A stretch of 64,000 nt of DNA, taken from the NCBI RefSeq assembly GCF_030538655.1, contig NZ_JAUNTO010000007.1, forward strand, positions 62,001-126,000, read 5' to 3'. This document shows positions 26,282 to 35,404 of this stretch, in pieces. The notes below the pieces were generated by a model. It was not told the origin of the DNA, ran no database searches, and saw nothing but the letters and a program-made list of their open reading frames with translations. A program made the translations under genes and the position numbers. Positions within the stretch are counted from its first letter, which is position 1, and each line of letters starts with the position of its first letter. This DNA is from Paracoccus sp. (in: a-proteobacteria) (GTDB lineage Bacteria > Pseudomonadota > Alphaproteobacteria > Rhodobacterales > Rhodobacteraceae).

Positions 26282-26998
26282 ATGTCTTCCCCCCCGGCGC
26301 GTATTGGTGATAGCTGAGGCTGCGAATCCCGAATGGGTATCGGTGCCGCTGGTCGGGTGGTCCATTGCAACTGCACTGCGCAATGTGGCGGACGTGCATC
26401 TGGTCACGCAGATCCGCAACCGCGAAGCCATCTTGCGCGCCGGTCTGGTCGAGGGGCGCGATTTTACCGCCATTGACAGCGAGGCGGTGGCCGCGCCGCT
26501 GCTGCGCGACGGGCGGATGCGGCTGGACATCATCGGTGACGGCCCGCAACGGCCCGAGCTTGAGGCGCTGGTCGCGCGTGAAGGGCTGGGCGAGGTTGTC
26601 ACCTTCCACGGCTGGAGCACCGCGATGTGCAGCGGGTCGCGGCGGGCTGCCATCTGATGACCTTCCCTTCGATCCGTGAATTCGGTGGCGGCGCCGTGCT
26701 TGAGGCAATGGCGCTTGGCGTGGTGCCGATTGTGGTTGATTACGGTGGGCCGGGCGAATTGGTTACGGCTGAAACGGGGTTCAAGGTGGCGATTAATCCG
26801 CGCAACCAGATAATTACTGACCTGAGTGTCTTGCTGGAACGGATCGCGGCGGACCCCTCGGTTCTGCCAAGGATGGCGGCGGCGGCGCGGTCGCGGGTTC
26901 AGGCCGATTTCACCTGGTCGGCCAAGGCGCGCCAGATCGAGCAAGTCTGGCGCGCGGTCCTGACGGGCGCTGCCTCCTTGCCGCCGGTTGTTCGTTAG
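26282..26998 (+). pseudogene. Decayed glycosyltransferase (GT-B/GT4-like)
   Basis: Remains of a cytoplasmic nucleotide-sugar glycosyltransferase can be read across two frames. The likely ATG at 26282 runs into a C7 tract; one C fewer would join it to [21 protein letters not shown], the expected N-terminus. After only about 60 residues the sequence jumps to [18 protein letters not shown], normally past residue 200, implying loss of the middle of the protein. Near 26615 the frame changes again, and the conserved C-terminal part FPSIREFGGGAVLEAMALGVVPIVVDYGGPGEL continues to 26998. Two frameshifts plus an internal deletion make it non-functional. No other sugar genes are nearby. Confidence 0.85.
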
Positions 26999-27002
26999 GC
27001 GA

Positions 27003-27716
27003 TCAACCCAGTCGCTCGATCAACGATGTCAGCGTCGGGGCATTCAACCCCATCTGCGCCAGCACAGCCGACATTTCCGCGCCCAAGGCTGCACGGCGCG
27101 CGAACAATGTCGCCTGCGATTGCAGGATCGGTGGTTCCTGTAATATTTTCAAGTGATTGGCGCGCAGTGTCTCGCCGCTGCTGGTGATGTCGGCGATGGC
27201 CTCGGCGGTCTGGTTCGCCACCGTGCCTTCGGTCGCGCCCTGACTGTCAACCAGTTGATAGTCGGCCACTTCATGCGCGGCCAGCCATGCCCGGACAAGC
27301 CGATGATATTTCGTCGCAATACGCAGGCGGAACCCATGCGCGGCGCGGAAATCGCGGGCGATGGAGGCCAGATCGTCCAGCGTCTCGCAATCACGCCAGC
27401 AGGCGGGCACGGCCAAGATCAGATCGGCATGGCCAAAGCCCATCGGCGTGATCTCTACCACGTCCGAGGCCCAACCGGGCAGCTTTTCCCGCACCAGATC
27501 AGTGCCGGTTACGCCCAGCTCTATGCGCCCGGCGGTCAGTTCGCGCGGGATCTCGCCCGCCGACAGCAGCACCAGTGCCAGCCCCTCGACCCCTTCGACC
27601 CGGCCCGCATATTCGCGATCAGATCCGGCCCGCGACAGCCGCGCGCCGCGATCTGCGAACCAGTCGAAGGTCTGTTCCATCAGCCGCCCCTTGGACGGCA
27701 CGCCAAGGCGGATCAT
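27003..27716 (-). CDS. hisG: ATP phosphoribosyltransferase, catalytic subunit (short form)
   Basis: HisG joins ATP and PRPP in the first step of histidine synthesis. The 237-residue length is that of the short form, which lacks the C-terminal regulatory domain and needs HisZ. Motifs are LGVPSKGRLMEQTFDWF, the EYAGRVEGVEGLALVLLSAGEIP region, LGVTGTDLVREK and the PRPP loop VDSQGATEGTVANQTAEAIADI. The start overlaps the hisZ stop (ATGA), so the two subunits are translated together at the end of a hisS-hisZ-hisG operon. Confidence 0.95.
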   Translation of the reverse strand: MIRLGVPSKGRLMEQTFDWFADRGARLSRAGSDREYAGRVEGVEGLALVLLSAGEIPRELTAGRIELGVTGTDLVREKLPGWASDVVEITPMGFGHADLILAVPACWRDCETLDDLASIARDFRAAHGFRLRIATKYHRLVRAWLAAHEVADYQLVDSQGATEGTVANQTAEAIADITSSGETLRANHLKILQEPPILQSQATLFARRAALGAEMSAVLAQMGLNAPTLTSLIERLG

Positions 27717-28774
27717 GCGCGCTCCAATTCTGCGATCAGGCCGGGGCGGATGATGCCGCCGACGGCGGGGATCGCGCGGCCCTTGCCCAGAACGGTGGTC
27801 AGCGCGTCATAGCGCCCACCCGAGGCGACCGGCGGCCAGCCGTTGCGATCGGGGGCGGTGAAAGTAAAGGTGAAACCGTCGTAATATTCCATAGTGCTGC
27901 GCCCGTGACTGGCGTCAAAGATCAGGCTGGCCGGGTCGATGCCATGCGCGGCGATGGTATCCAGCCGCGCCGCCAGCCGGTCGGTGGCGGTGGCGATGGC
28001 GGGCATGTCGCGGGCCAGATCGCGCAGCGTCGCGAGGGCCTGCGGGGCCGGGGCGCGCAGGGCCATCAGACGGGCCAGCCGGTCTTGCCATTCGGGCGCC
28101 AGCGGGGCCTGCGTCATGTCGGCCTGCATCCGGGCGATGCGCGCCGCCATCTCATCCGGGCGGCGCAGCCCGTTCCATGGGGCATCGCTGGTGGGGAAAT
28201 CGCGCGGCGTGGCGGGGGCGGAAAACCGCTCCAGCAACCGTTGAAACCGCCCCGGTCGCCAGATGTGATGCAGCAAGGCCGCCCGCCGCGCATCCGGCAA
28301 GGGCAAGCCGCCGACCGCATCCAGCACCAGCGCCATATCCCCGGTTTCCGCCGCCAGACCATAGGGCGCCAGCAGCCGGTGAAACAGCGCGAACACCTCG
28401 GCATCGGCCGCCGGATCGCGGCTGAACAGCTCGAACCCCGCCTGCAAATATTCGGAATCGCGTAGGGTTTCGGGGCGGGTGTCGCCCATGTCCTGCTTGC
28501 GGAACACCTCGCCCAAGTAACAATATCGCGCCGGTTCCGCGCCGTTTTCCATATGCGCCTGCACCACCGGCACGGTGAAATCGGGGCGCAGCATCATCTC
28601 GCCCCGGATCGGGTCGGCGGTGACATAGGCGCGGGCGCGGATGTCCTCGCCATAAAGGTCCAGCAGGGTTTCAGCAGGCAACAGGATGTCGGGCGCGATC
28701 TCCACTGCCCCCGCCGCGCGAAAGGCAGCCAGCAGGTGCTGCCCGACCGCCTGCTTGTCGCGTTTCGGGATCAT
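27713..28774 (-). CDS. hisZ: ATP phosphoribosyltransferase, regulatory subunit
   Basis: HisZ is a catalytically inactive relative of histidyl-tRNA synthetase that forms a complex with short HisG and confers histidine feedback. The start at 28774 overlaps the hisS stop by four bases and gives 353 residues beginning [18 protein letters not shown]. The class II core is visible as [30 protein letters not shown] and a C-terminal [16 protein letters not shown] followed by ASGGRYDAL. The order hisS-hisZ-hisG places the paralogue next to the true synthetase. Confidence 0.95.
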   Translation of the reverse strand: MIPKRDKQAVGQHLLAAFRAAGAVEIAPDILLPAETLLDLYGEDIRARAYVTADPIRGEMMLRPDFTVPVVQAHMENGAEPARYCYLGEVFRKQDMGDTRPETLRDSEYLQAGFELFSRDPAADAEVFALFHRLLAPYGLAAETGDMALVLDAVGGLPLPDARRAALLHHIWRPGRFQRLLERFSAPATPRDFPTSDAPWNGLRRPDEMAARIARMQADMTQAPLAPEWQDRLARLMALRAPAPQALATLRDLARDMPAIATATDRLAARLDTIAAHGIDPASLIFDASHGRSTMEYYDGFTFTFTAPDRNGWPPVASGGRYDALTTVLGKGRAIPAVGGIIRPGLIAELERA

Positions 28775-30252
28775 CCGAGAATCCGGCGCACTTCGGCGAC
28801 CAGATCGGCGCGCGGCACCTCGGTCTGGGCGGGCTGGGATTTCCATTCGTCATGCGTCGCCTCGGCGGCGATGCGGGCGCCAAGGATCAGGTCTTTCACC
28901 TGCACAACGCCCCGCGCCGCCTCGTCCGCGCCTTGGATGATTGCCACGGGAGAGGCGCGTTTGTCGGCATATTTCAATTGGTTGCCGAAATTTTTGGGAT
29001 TGCCCAGATAAACCTCGGCCCGGATGCCGGCGGCGCGCAGTTCCGCCGCCATCGCCTGATAATCGCCCATCCGGTCGCGGTCCATGACCGTCACCACAAC
29101 AGGACCAGCCGCCTCGACCCCACCCAGCCCCTTGGCGCGCAGGGCCGCCAGCAGCCGGTCAACGCCGATGGATACGCCCGTGGCAGGCACCTTTTGGCCG
29201 GTAAACCGTTCCACCAAGCCATCATAACGCCCGCCCCCCGCGACGGACCCAAACTGCCGCTTGCGCCCCTTTTCATCAAGGATTTCAAAGGTCAGTTCAG
29301 CCTCGAACACGGGGCCGGTGTAATAGCCAAGGCCACGCACGACCGAGGGGTCAACCGCCGCCCGATCTGCCCCGACGCCCATCGCATCCAGCATCGCGGC
29401 GATCTGTGCCAATTCGTCCACGCCCTCGGCCCCGATCACGGACCCGCCGACGGCGGCCCGCAGGTTCGCCAAAGTCGCCGCATTATCCGCGCCTTTGCTG
29501 GTCAGAAACGCCAGCACCGGCGCGGCCTGATCTGGCGACAGACCCACGCCGTCGATCATCGCGCCGCTGTCATCCTTGCGCCCCACGGTCAGCAGGGCCA
29601 GCACGCCATCCCGGCCCACCTTGTCGAATTTGTCGATCTGGCGCAGCACGTCATCGGCCTGATCCTCGCGCACCTCGGCCGCCTCCAGCACACCGTTCAG
29701 CACTTTGCGGTTGTTGATCCGCACGATGTAATCGCCGCGCGCGATCCCCACCGATTCCAGCGCATCCGCCAGCATGGCGCAGATTTCCGCATCCGCCGCC
29801 ACCGAGGCCGACCCCACCGTATCCGCATCGCATTGATAAAACTGCCGGAAACGCCCCGGCCCCGGCTTTTCATTGCGCCAGACCGGACCCATCGCATAGC
29901 GCCGGTAGGGGGACGGCAGGTCGTTGCGGAACTGCGCCGCCACCCGCGCCAAGGGGGCCGTCAGGTCATAGCGCAGCGCCAGCCAGTCGCCCGCGCCGCC
30001 GCCCGGCACCTCGGCCTCTTGCCAGGCAAACACCCCGGCGTTCGGGCGGTCCACATCGGGCAGGAATTTTCCCAAAGCCTCGACCGTCTCGACCGCGCTG
30101 GTTTCCAAGGGGTCAAAGCCGTGGCGGTGGTAAACTTCGGCGATCCGGTCCAGCATCGCCTTGCGTTCCGTCACATCCGCGCCAAAATAGTCGCGAAAGC
30201 CCTTGGGCGTGTCTGCCTTGGGACGGGGCTGTTTCTTTTGATCTTTTGCCAT
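28771..30252 (-). CDS. hisS: Histidyl-tRNA synthetase
   Basis: HisS charges tRNA-His. The protein has 493 residues, typical for alphaproteobacteria. Class II motifs: [11 protein letters not shown] at the start, motif 2 [25 protein letters not shown] region, the histidine-specific [14 protein letters not shown], motif 3 [13 protein letters not shown] and [13 protein letters not shown]. The C-terminal anticodon-binding domain follows from about residue 390. AAGG lies eight bases before the ATG. It leads the hisS-hisZ-hisG operon. Confidence 0.98.
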   Translation of the reverse strand: MAKDQKKQPRPKADTPKGFRDYFGADVTERKAMLDRIAEVYHRHGFDPLETSAVETVEALGKFLPDVDRPNAGVFAWQEAEVPGGGAGDWLALRYDLTAPLARVAAQFRNDLPSPYRRYAMGPVWRNEKPGPGRFRQFYQCDADTVGSASVAADAEICAMLADALESVGIARGDYIVRINNRKVLNGVLEAAEVREDQADDVLRQIDKFDKVGRDGVLALLTVGRKDDSGAMIDGVGLSPDQAAPVLAFLTSKGADNAATLANLRAAVGGSVIGAEGVDELAQIAAMLDAMGVGADRAAVDPSVVRGLGYYTGPVFEAELTFEILDEKGRKRQFGSVAGGGRYDGLVERFTGQKVPATGVSIGVDRLLAALRAKGLGGVEAAGPVVVTVMDRDRMGDYQAMAAELRAAGIRAEVYLGNPKNFGNQLKYADKRASPVAIIQGADEAARGVVQVKDLILGARIAAEATHDEWKSQPAQTEVPRADLVAEVRRILG

Positions 30253-30302
30253 GATCGCTGCCTTTCGGGCCGGTTGGGCGCGGTCTAACGGATGGGGATG
30301 GG

Positions 30303-30509
30303 ATGGACAAGCGGCTGCACCAGCTTGAGGAAACCGTGGCGCATCTGACCCGTGTGGTCGATGATCTGTCCGAGGTCGCCGCCCGGCAGGACCGTGACAT
30401 CACCCGCCTGACCGCCCGCGTCGAATCGCTGATGCGGGCCGAGGCGGAACGCATCGCCGACACCGGCGGCACGATCCCGCTGGCGGATCAGCGCCCGCCG
30501 CATTGGTGA
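30303..30509 (+). CDS. slyX: SlyX family protein
   Basis: The 68-residue protein is mostly a coiled coil ([22 protein letters not shown] followed by [17 protein letters not shown]) and ends in RPPHW, the conserved SlyX tail (PPHY in most homologues). The family is widespread in proteobacteria and has no known biochemical function. It is transcribed divergently from hisS and converges on the mgtC-like gene three bases away. Confidence 0.88.
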   Translation: MDKRLHQLEETVAHLTRVVDDLSEVAARQDRDITRLTARVESLMRAEAERIADTGGTIPLADQRPPHW

Positions 30510-30512
30510 CGC

Positions 30513-31013
30513 TCAATCGTCGCGTATCTTTTGGGCGACGGGTTTCACCAGCACCCGCATCAGCCACAGCACGATCAGCGCCAGCGCGGTCGCCATGACA
30601 GCCAGCACGGCATCGCCCGTCCCGCAGGCCAGCCCGACCGCGCCAGCCAGCCACATCGACGCGCCGGTGGTGATTCCCTTGACGTTGCCGCCCTGCACGA
30701 TGATTGATCCCGCCGCCAGAAAGGCCACGCCCGATGTCACGGCCTCGATCAGTCGCAGCGGGTCGATGCGGATGGCATCCGCTTGCGTGACATTGCCGTC
30801 AAAATAGGTCAGTTCCATCGCGATAACGGTGAACAGCGCGGCGGCCAGCGCGATCAGCATATGCGTGCGCAGCCCGGCGGGATGGGCGCCCACCTCTCGT
30901 TCCCAGCCGATCAGCGCGCCCAAAAACAGCGCCAGCGACATCCGCGCCAGCGCGGTGGCCAGCGACATCGACTGAAGCGGATCAAAGAACAGGGCGGTGA
31001 TCTGGTCAAACAT
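30513..31013 (-). CDS. MgtC/SapB family membrane protein
   Basis: The 166-residue inner-membrane protein has the N-terminal MgtC domain: LARMSLALFLGALIGWEREVGAHPAGLRTHMLIALAAALF, then the conserved DPLRLIEAVTSGVAFLAAGSIIV and GITTGASMWLAGAVGLACG. Four to five helices are seen. It lacks the C-terminal ACT-like domain of Salmonella MgtC, so it is the short form. Family roles include Mg2+ and acid stress and control of the F-ATPase; the role here is not shown. Confidence 0.88.
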   Translation of the reverse strand: MFDQITALFFDPLQSMSLATALARMSLALFLGALIGWEREVGAHPAGLRTHMLIALAAALFTVIAMELTYFDGNVTQADAIRIDPLRLIEAVTSGVAFLAAGSIIVQGGNVKGITTGASMWLAGAVGLACGTGDAVLAVMATALALIVLWLMRVLVKPVAQKIRDD

Positions 31014-31076
31014 GGCTGTCTTGTGTCATTTTCATGACGCTATCAGCCGCTGCTTGTTGTCTCAATGTGATATAGT

Positions 31077-31988
31077 TTAGCCGCCCCGGCCAAAGTTGGG
31101 TGCGGCGGTATCTTGCCCGGCTTCGATGATCCCGCGGCGGATGGCGCGAGTGCGGGTGAAGTAATCGTGCAGCAACTGCCCGTCGCCCATGCGGATGGCG
31201 CGCTGCAATACGAACAGCTCCTCGGTAAAGCGGCCAAGAATGTCCAGCGTCGCCTCGCGGTTATGCAGAAAGACGTCGCGCCACATGGTCGGATCACTGG
31301 CGGCGATCCGGGTGAAATCACGGAAACCGGCGGCGGAATATTTGATGACCTCTTCATCCGTGACCCGCCGCAGGTGGTCGGCGACGCCCACCATCGTATA
31401 GGCGATCAGGTGCGGGGTGTGGCTGGTGACGGCCAGAACCAGATCGTGGTGAATCGGGTCCATATCCTCGACCAGCGCACCCATGCCCAGGATCAGGTCG
31501 GTCAGCCGCTGTTTCGCCGCCGCATCGGTGTCGGGCAGGGGGGTCAGCAGCCACCAGCGGTTCACGAACAGCGTGGCAAAGCCGGATCGCGGCCCCGATT
31601 GCTCGGTCCCGGCCAGCGGGTGGCCGGGAATGAAATGGACGCCTGCGGGCAGATGCGGGGCGACCGCCTCGATCACCGCCTGCTTGACGGAACCCACATC
31701 CGTCACCACCGCACCGGGTTTCAGATGCGGCGCGATTTCGGCGGCAATCGCGCCCATGGCACCGACCGGCACGGCCAGCACCACCAGATCGGCATCTGTC
31801 ACCGCATCGGCGGCACTGCCATGCACACTGTCACACAGCCCGATTTCGGTGGCCACAGCCCGCGTTTCCGCGCTGCGGGCATAGCCGGTGATATGCCGCA
31901 CCAGCCCACGATCACGCATGGCATGGGCCATGGACCCGGCGATCAGCCCCAGCCCGATCAGGGCCACACGGTCGAAAATCACGCTCAT
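31077..31988 (-). CDS. tyrA: Prephenate/arogenate dehydrogenase family protein
   Basis: TyrA makes the tyrosine precursor by oxidative decarboxylation of prephenate or arogenate. The ATG at 31988 overlaps the hisC stop (ATGA) and gives 303 residues. The Rossmann motif GLGLIAGSMAHAMRDRG starts at residue about 11, followed by DVGSVKQAV, FIPGHPLAGTEQSG and the active-site-type HDLVLAVTSHTPHLIAY. There is no fused chorismate mutase domain. The pairing with the HisC aminotransferase suggests HisC also acts in tyrosine or phenylalanine synthesis. Confidence 0.93.
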   Translation of the reverse strand: MSVIFDRVALIGLGLIAGSMAHAMRDRGLVRHITGYARSAETRAVATEIGLCDSVHGSAADAVTDADLVVLAVPVGAMGAIAAEIAPHLKPGAVVTDVGSVKQAVIEAVAPHLPAGVHFIPGHPLAGTEQSGPRSGFATLFVNRWWLLTPLPDTDAAAKQRLTDLILGMGALVEDMDPIHHDLVLAVTSHTPHLIAYTMVGVADHLRRVTDEEVIKYSAAGFRDFTRIAASDPTMWRDVFLHNREATLDILGRFTEELFVLQRAIRMGDGQLLHDYFTRTRAIRRGIIEAGQDTAAPNFGRGG

Positions 31989-33088
31989 TCCGCGCCCCTT
32001 TCGTGGGCCATAAAGCCGCTGATGACGTCGATCAGGCGGCGGCAATCATCCTCGGTGCCGACGGTGATGCGCAGACAGTCGGGCAGGTGATAGCCATCGA
32101 CGCGGCGCACCAGAATACCGGCGGCGCGCAGGACCGCATCACAGCCACGCGCCTGTTCCGGGCTGGCAAAGCGGGCCAGCACAAAGTTCGCGTGGCTTTC
32201 ATCGCAGCCAATGCCCATCTGCACCAGCGACTGACGCAGGAAATCGCGCAACCGGGCGTTTTCATCCCGGCAAAAGGTGGTGAAGTCGCGGTCCAGAATG
32301 GCGGCCTGCGCCGTGTCCATCTGCGCATTCGACAGGTTGAAGGGCTGGCGGATGCGCGCCAGCACCTCGATCAGCGACCGCTGCGCATAGCCCCAGCCGA
32401 TCCGCAGCCCGCCAAGACCGTAAATCTTGGAAAACGTCCGCGTGGCCAGCACGTTGGGGTAAGCGTCGGCCAAAGCGATGCCAGGATCATCGCAACCGGC
32501 GAACTCGATATAGGCGCCATCATGGATCAGCAGAACATGCGGCGGCAGCGCGGCCACCAGCCGCTCGATCTCGGCCGGGTCCAGCATGGTGCCGGTGGGG
32601 TTGCCGGGATTGGTGACGAACACCACCCGCGTGCGATCCGTGACAGCCGCCAGAATCGCGTCCACATCCACGTGCCGGTCACGTTCTTCCACGATCACCG
32701 GCACCGCCCCCACGGCGCGGGCCAAAATCGGATACATGGAAAAGCCATGGCGGGTGATGATCGCCTCATCCCCCACGCCGACAAAGGCCAGCATCGCGAA
32801 TTGCAACACTTCGTCTGATCCGACGCCGCAGATGATCCGGTCGGGGTCCAGCCCGTGAACCTGCCCGATGGCACCGCGCAGTGGCGCATGATCGGTGGCC
32901 GGATAGCGGTTCAGCCCGCCCGCTGCCGCCTGAAAGGCCGCCCGTGCCGCCGGGCTGCACCCATACGGGTTTTCATTCGCCGACAGCTTCAGCACATGGC
33001 CATGCCCGGCAATCTTCGCCTCGCCGCTGATATACAGCGCGATGTCCATGATGCCGGGCTTGGGCACAAGGGCGGATTGTTCTGACAT
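31985..33088 (-). CDS. hisC: Histidinol-phosphate/aromatic aminotransferase
   Basis: HisC is a PLP-dependent class II aminotransferase acting on imidazole acetol-phosphate; many alphaproteobacterial copies also transaminate aromatic keto acids. The start at 33088 (AGGAAAGG upstream) gives 367 residues. Seen are LKLSANENPYGCSPAA, the PLP-phosphate region GVGSDEVLQ, FVTNPGNPTGTML, the lysine motif RTFSKIYGLGGLRIGW and a C-terminal RRVDGYHLPDCLRITVGT. Overlap with tyrA by four bases implies one operon. Confidence 0.94.
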   Translation of the reverse strand: MSEQSALVPKPGIMDIALYISGEAKIAGHGHVLKLSANENPYGCSPAARAAFQAAAGGLNRYPATDHAPLRGAIGQVHGLDPDRIICGVGSDEVLQFAMLAFVGVGDEAIITRHGFSMYPILARAVGAVPVIVEERDRHVDVDAILAAVTDRTRVVFVTNPGNPTGTMLDPAEIERLVAALPPHVLLIHDGAYIEFAGCDDPGIALADAYPNVLATRTFSKIYGLGGLRIGWGYAQRSLIEVLARIRQPFNLSNAQMDTAQAAILDRDFTTFCRDENARLRDFLRQSLVQMGIGCDESHANFVLARFASPEQARGCDAVLRAAGILVRRVDGYHLPDCLRITVGTEDDCRRLIDVISGFMAHERGAE

Positions 33089-33152
33089 GAGACACGCCTT
33101 TCCTGACAGAATGCCCCCTTTAACGGCGCGCAGGGGGCAACCGCAAGCGCCG

Positions 33153-33590
33153 TCAGCCGGGCCGTATATAACGGATAAACGGCGTGCGCTGCCCCACCCG
33201 GTCATACAACATCCGCCCGGCGTAATTATCCTCGGCGGTCAGCCAATAGACCGTTGGAACCCCCGCTGCATCCGCGGCCCGATACACCGCCTCGATCAGC
33301 GCCCGCCCCACGCCCTTGCCGCGCGCATCCGGCGCAGTAAACAGGTCTTGCAGGTAACACACCCCCTCGGGGCGCCACAGGTTCGGGTGGTAAACGTAAT
33401 GCACCAGACCCAGCAGATGCCCGGCCTCCTCGGCCACAAGCCCATGAAAATCGCCGCCCGTCAGACGCACAAACGCCTGATCGTAAAACGGCTTGGCCAA
33501 GCCCGCGCGCTGATAAAACGCGTGATAGCCCGCATACAGCCGCTGCCATGCCGCGCGATCCGCTGTCGCAATCGACCGAACCTGAACCAT
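33153..33590 (-). CDS. GNAT family N-acetyltransferase
   Basis: The 145-residue protein is a single GNAT domain. The acetyl-CoA loop is LFTAPDARGKGVGRALIEAVYRAA, preceded by LGLVHYVYHPNLWRPEGVCYLQD and followed by VYWLTAEDNYAGRMLYDRVG. Substrate is unknown; small proteins of this type acetylate amines, amino acids or protein N-termini. It lies downstream of moxR on the same strand, separated by a hairpin repeat, and 64 bases from hisC. Confidence 0.87.
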   Translation of the reverse strand: MVQVRSIATADRAAWQRLYAGYHAFYQRAGLAKPFYDQAFVRLTGGDFHGLVAEEAGHLLGLVHYVYHPNLWRPEGVCYLQDLFTAPDARGKGVGRALIEAVYRAADAAGVPTVYWLTAEDNYAGRMLYDRVGQRTPFIRYIRPG

Positions 33591-33596
33591 GCCGCC

Positions 33597-33650
33597 CCGT
33601 CTTTCGTTTGAAAATATCCCGGGGGTCCGGGGGCTGGCCCCCGGTCCGGC
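33597..33650. repeat. Rhodobacteraceae-type intergenic hairpin repeat, copy B
   Basis: CGTCTTTCGTTTGAAAATAT leads into CCCGGGGGT and a perfect eight-base-pair stem CCGGGGGC/GCCCCCGG (33627-33644). The first 20 bases are shared almost exactly with copy C at 39221. It sits between the moxR stop and the GNAT start and may terminate moxR transcription. Confidence 0.75.
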
Positions 33651-33656
33651 CTTGCC

Positions 33657-34499
33657 TTACCGCCCCTGACGCCGCGCCATGAACGCCAACCGTTCGAACA
33701 GCGCCACATCCTGTTCGTTCTTCAACAGCGCGCCATGCAGACGCGGTAATATTTGCGCCGGGTCGCGCTTCAGATCCTCGGGCGCCAGATCTTCGGCCAG
33801 AATCAGCTTGAGCCAATCCAGAAATTCGCTGGTCGAGGGCTTTTTCTTCAGCCCCGGCACCTCGCGCAGTTCGATGAACTGGCGCAGCGCCTCGTCCAGC
33901 AGGCGCGGCTTCAGGCCGGGATAATGCACCGCCACGATCTGTTTCAGCGTCTCGGGGTCGGGAAAGCGGATATAGTGGAAAAAGCACCGGCGCAGAAACG
34001 CATCGGGCAATTCCTTTTCATTGTTCGATGTGATGATGACCACGGGACGCTGGCGGGCGCGGATGGTTTCGCCGGTCTCGTAAACGTGAAACTCCATCCG
34101 GTCCAGTTCCTGCAACAGATCGTTCGGAAACTCGATATCGGCCTTGTCGATCTCGTCGATCAGCAGAACCACGCGACTTTCTGCCTCGAATGCCTGCCAC
34201 AGCTTGCCGCGCCGGATATAGTTGGACACATCATGAACCCGAGCGTCGCCCAGCTGGCTGTCGCGCAGCCGCGATACGGCGTCGTATTCATACAGGCCCT
34301 GCTGCGCCTTGGTGGTTGATTTCACGTGCCATTCCAGAATCGGCAGCCCCATGGCGTCGGCCACCTGACGGGCCAGTTCGGTCTTGCCGGTGCCGGGTTC
34401 GCCCTTGACCAGCAGCGGGCGTTCCAATGTGACGGCGGCGTTCACCGCGACGGCAAGATCTGGCGGAGCAACGTAATTTTCGGTTCCTTCAAAGCGCAC
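33657..34499 (-). CDS. MoxR-type AAA+ ATPase
   Basis: The 280-residue protein starts at GTG with AAGGGG upstream. It is a MoxR ATPase: Walker A VKGEPGTGKTEL, Walker B VVLLIDEIDKADIEFPN, sensor-1 VVIITSNNEKELPDAFLRRCFFHYI, and a helical lid ending MARRQGR. MoxR proteins usually work as chaperones with von Willebrand factor A (VWA) partners encoded next to them, for example in assembling metal enzymes. Here the downstream gene is a GNAT and the upstream gene dksA runs away, so no partner is adjacent. Confidence 0.9.
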   Translation of the reverse strand: MRFEGTENYVAPPDLAVAVNAAVTLERPLLVKGEPGTGKTELARQVADAMGLPILEWHVKSTTKAQQGLYEYDAVSRLRDSQLGDARVHDVSNYIRRGKLWQAFEAESRVVLLIDEIDKADIEFPNDLLQELDRMEFHVYETGETIRARQRPVVIITSNNEKELPDAFLRRCFFHYIRFPDPETLKQIVAVHYPGLKPRLLDEALRQFIELREVPGLKKKPSTSEFLDWLKLILAEDLAPEDLKRDPAQILPRLHGALLKNEQDVALFERLAFMARRQGR

Positions 34500-34665
34500 C
34501 AGCAGCCCCTTTCTTGCCTTGTGACGCGGCGAAACCTAGCCGGACGTTGCGCCCCCCGCAACCTTCGCGCAAAGGTCAGGGCAATTGACCCGTGACAAGC
34601 GGTGATCCATCCGTTAAGCGGGCGGCGGAAACGCGGACCAGTGCACGGCATCAGCCGGAGGTGTT

Positions 34666-35088
34666 ATGAAAGCCCAGACCTTCCTGCCGCAGGATTACCG
34701 TCCCGCCGAGGACGAGCCGTTCATGAATGATCGGCAGCTTGAATATTTTCGTCGCAAGTTGCAGGCGTGGAAGCAGGAACTGCTGGATCAGTCCGCCGAG
34801 ACGCTGGAAGGTTTGCAAGACAGCGCCCGCAATGTCCCCGACCTTGCTGACCGCGCGTCCGAGGAAACCGACCGCGCCATCGAGTTGCGCACCCGCGACC
34901 GTCAGCGCAAACTGGTGTCGAAAATCGACGCCGCCCTGCGCCGGATCGACAATGGCGAATACGGTTATTGTGAAATGACCGGGGAACCGATCAGCCTGAA
35001 ACGCCTTGATGCGCGCCCCATCGCCACCATGACGCTTGAGGCGCAGGAACGTCACGAACGGCGCGAGCGGGTTCATCGCGACGACTGA
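34666..35088 (+). CDS. dksA: RNA polymerase-binding transcription factor DksA
   Basis: DksA enters the secondary channel of RNA polymerase and with ppGpp controls rRNA and amino acid genes. The 140-residue protein has GGAGG before the ATG and family-typical PAEDEPFMNDRQLEYFRRKL and LADRASEETDRAIELRTRDR, with the coiled-coil tip acidic DRASEETD. The zinc-finger region has only one cysteine (GYCEMTGEPISLKRLDARPIATMTLEAQERHE) instead of four, so it probably does not bind zinc. This cysteine-poor form is common in alphaproteobacteria. It is monocistronic. Confidence 0.94.
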   Translation: MKAQTFLPQDYRPAEDEPFMNDRQLEYFRRKLQAWKQELLDQSAETLEGLQDSARNVPDLADRASEETDRAIELRTRDRQRKLVSKIDAALRRIDNGEYGYCEMTGEPISLKRLDARPIATMTLEAQERHERRERVHRDD

Positions 35089-35404
35089 CAGCCATGGCAA
35101 ATGGCTGCCAGTTTGGACGCTGCTGCCGCAGGCATCGGGCGGCCCCTGCAAAATACGCGCCCGCCGTTGACATGGCTCCGATAGAGGCAATCTTTGGGCT
35201 GTGCTGATGTGACGCAGGGGTGCTGCGATCATGGCGCAGTATTCTGCACCCGATTTTTTACAATAATCAGAGCAGCCGCGATTGCGCTGGCGACCTTGCG
35301 GCGCTGATCCCGGCTTTTCTGTTGACGTTGGCGGCATGGGCCGGATTGAATGTTCGCATCGCCATGCTTTTGGGCTGCGGCTAACAAAGGGGGCATGCAA
35401 AACC
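35089..35404. other. Gene-free stretch between dksA and the DJ-1 gene
   Basis: This 316-base gap has no supported gene. It should hold the dksA terminator and the promoter of the DJ-1/monooxygenase pair; neither shows a clear consensus by eye. An upstream in-frame extension of the DJ-1 gene to 35282 has no family similarity. Confidence 0.5.

Noticed and set aside
33226..33987. Alternative minus-strand frame across the moxR-GNAT junction
   Set aside because: It crosses the hairpin repeat and out-of-frame parts of two well-supported genes.
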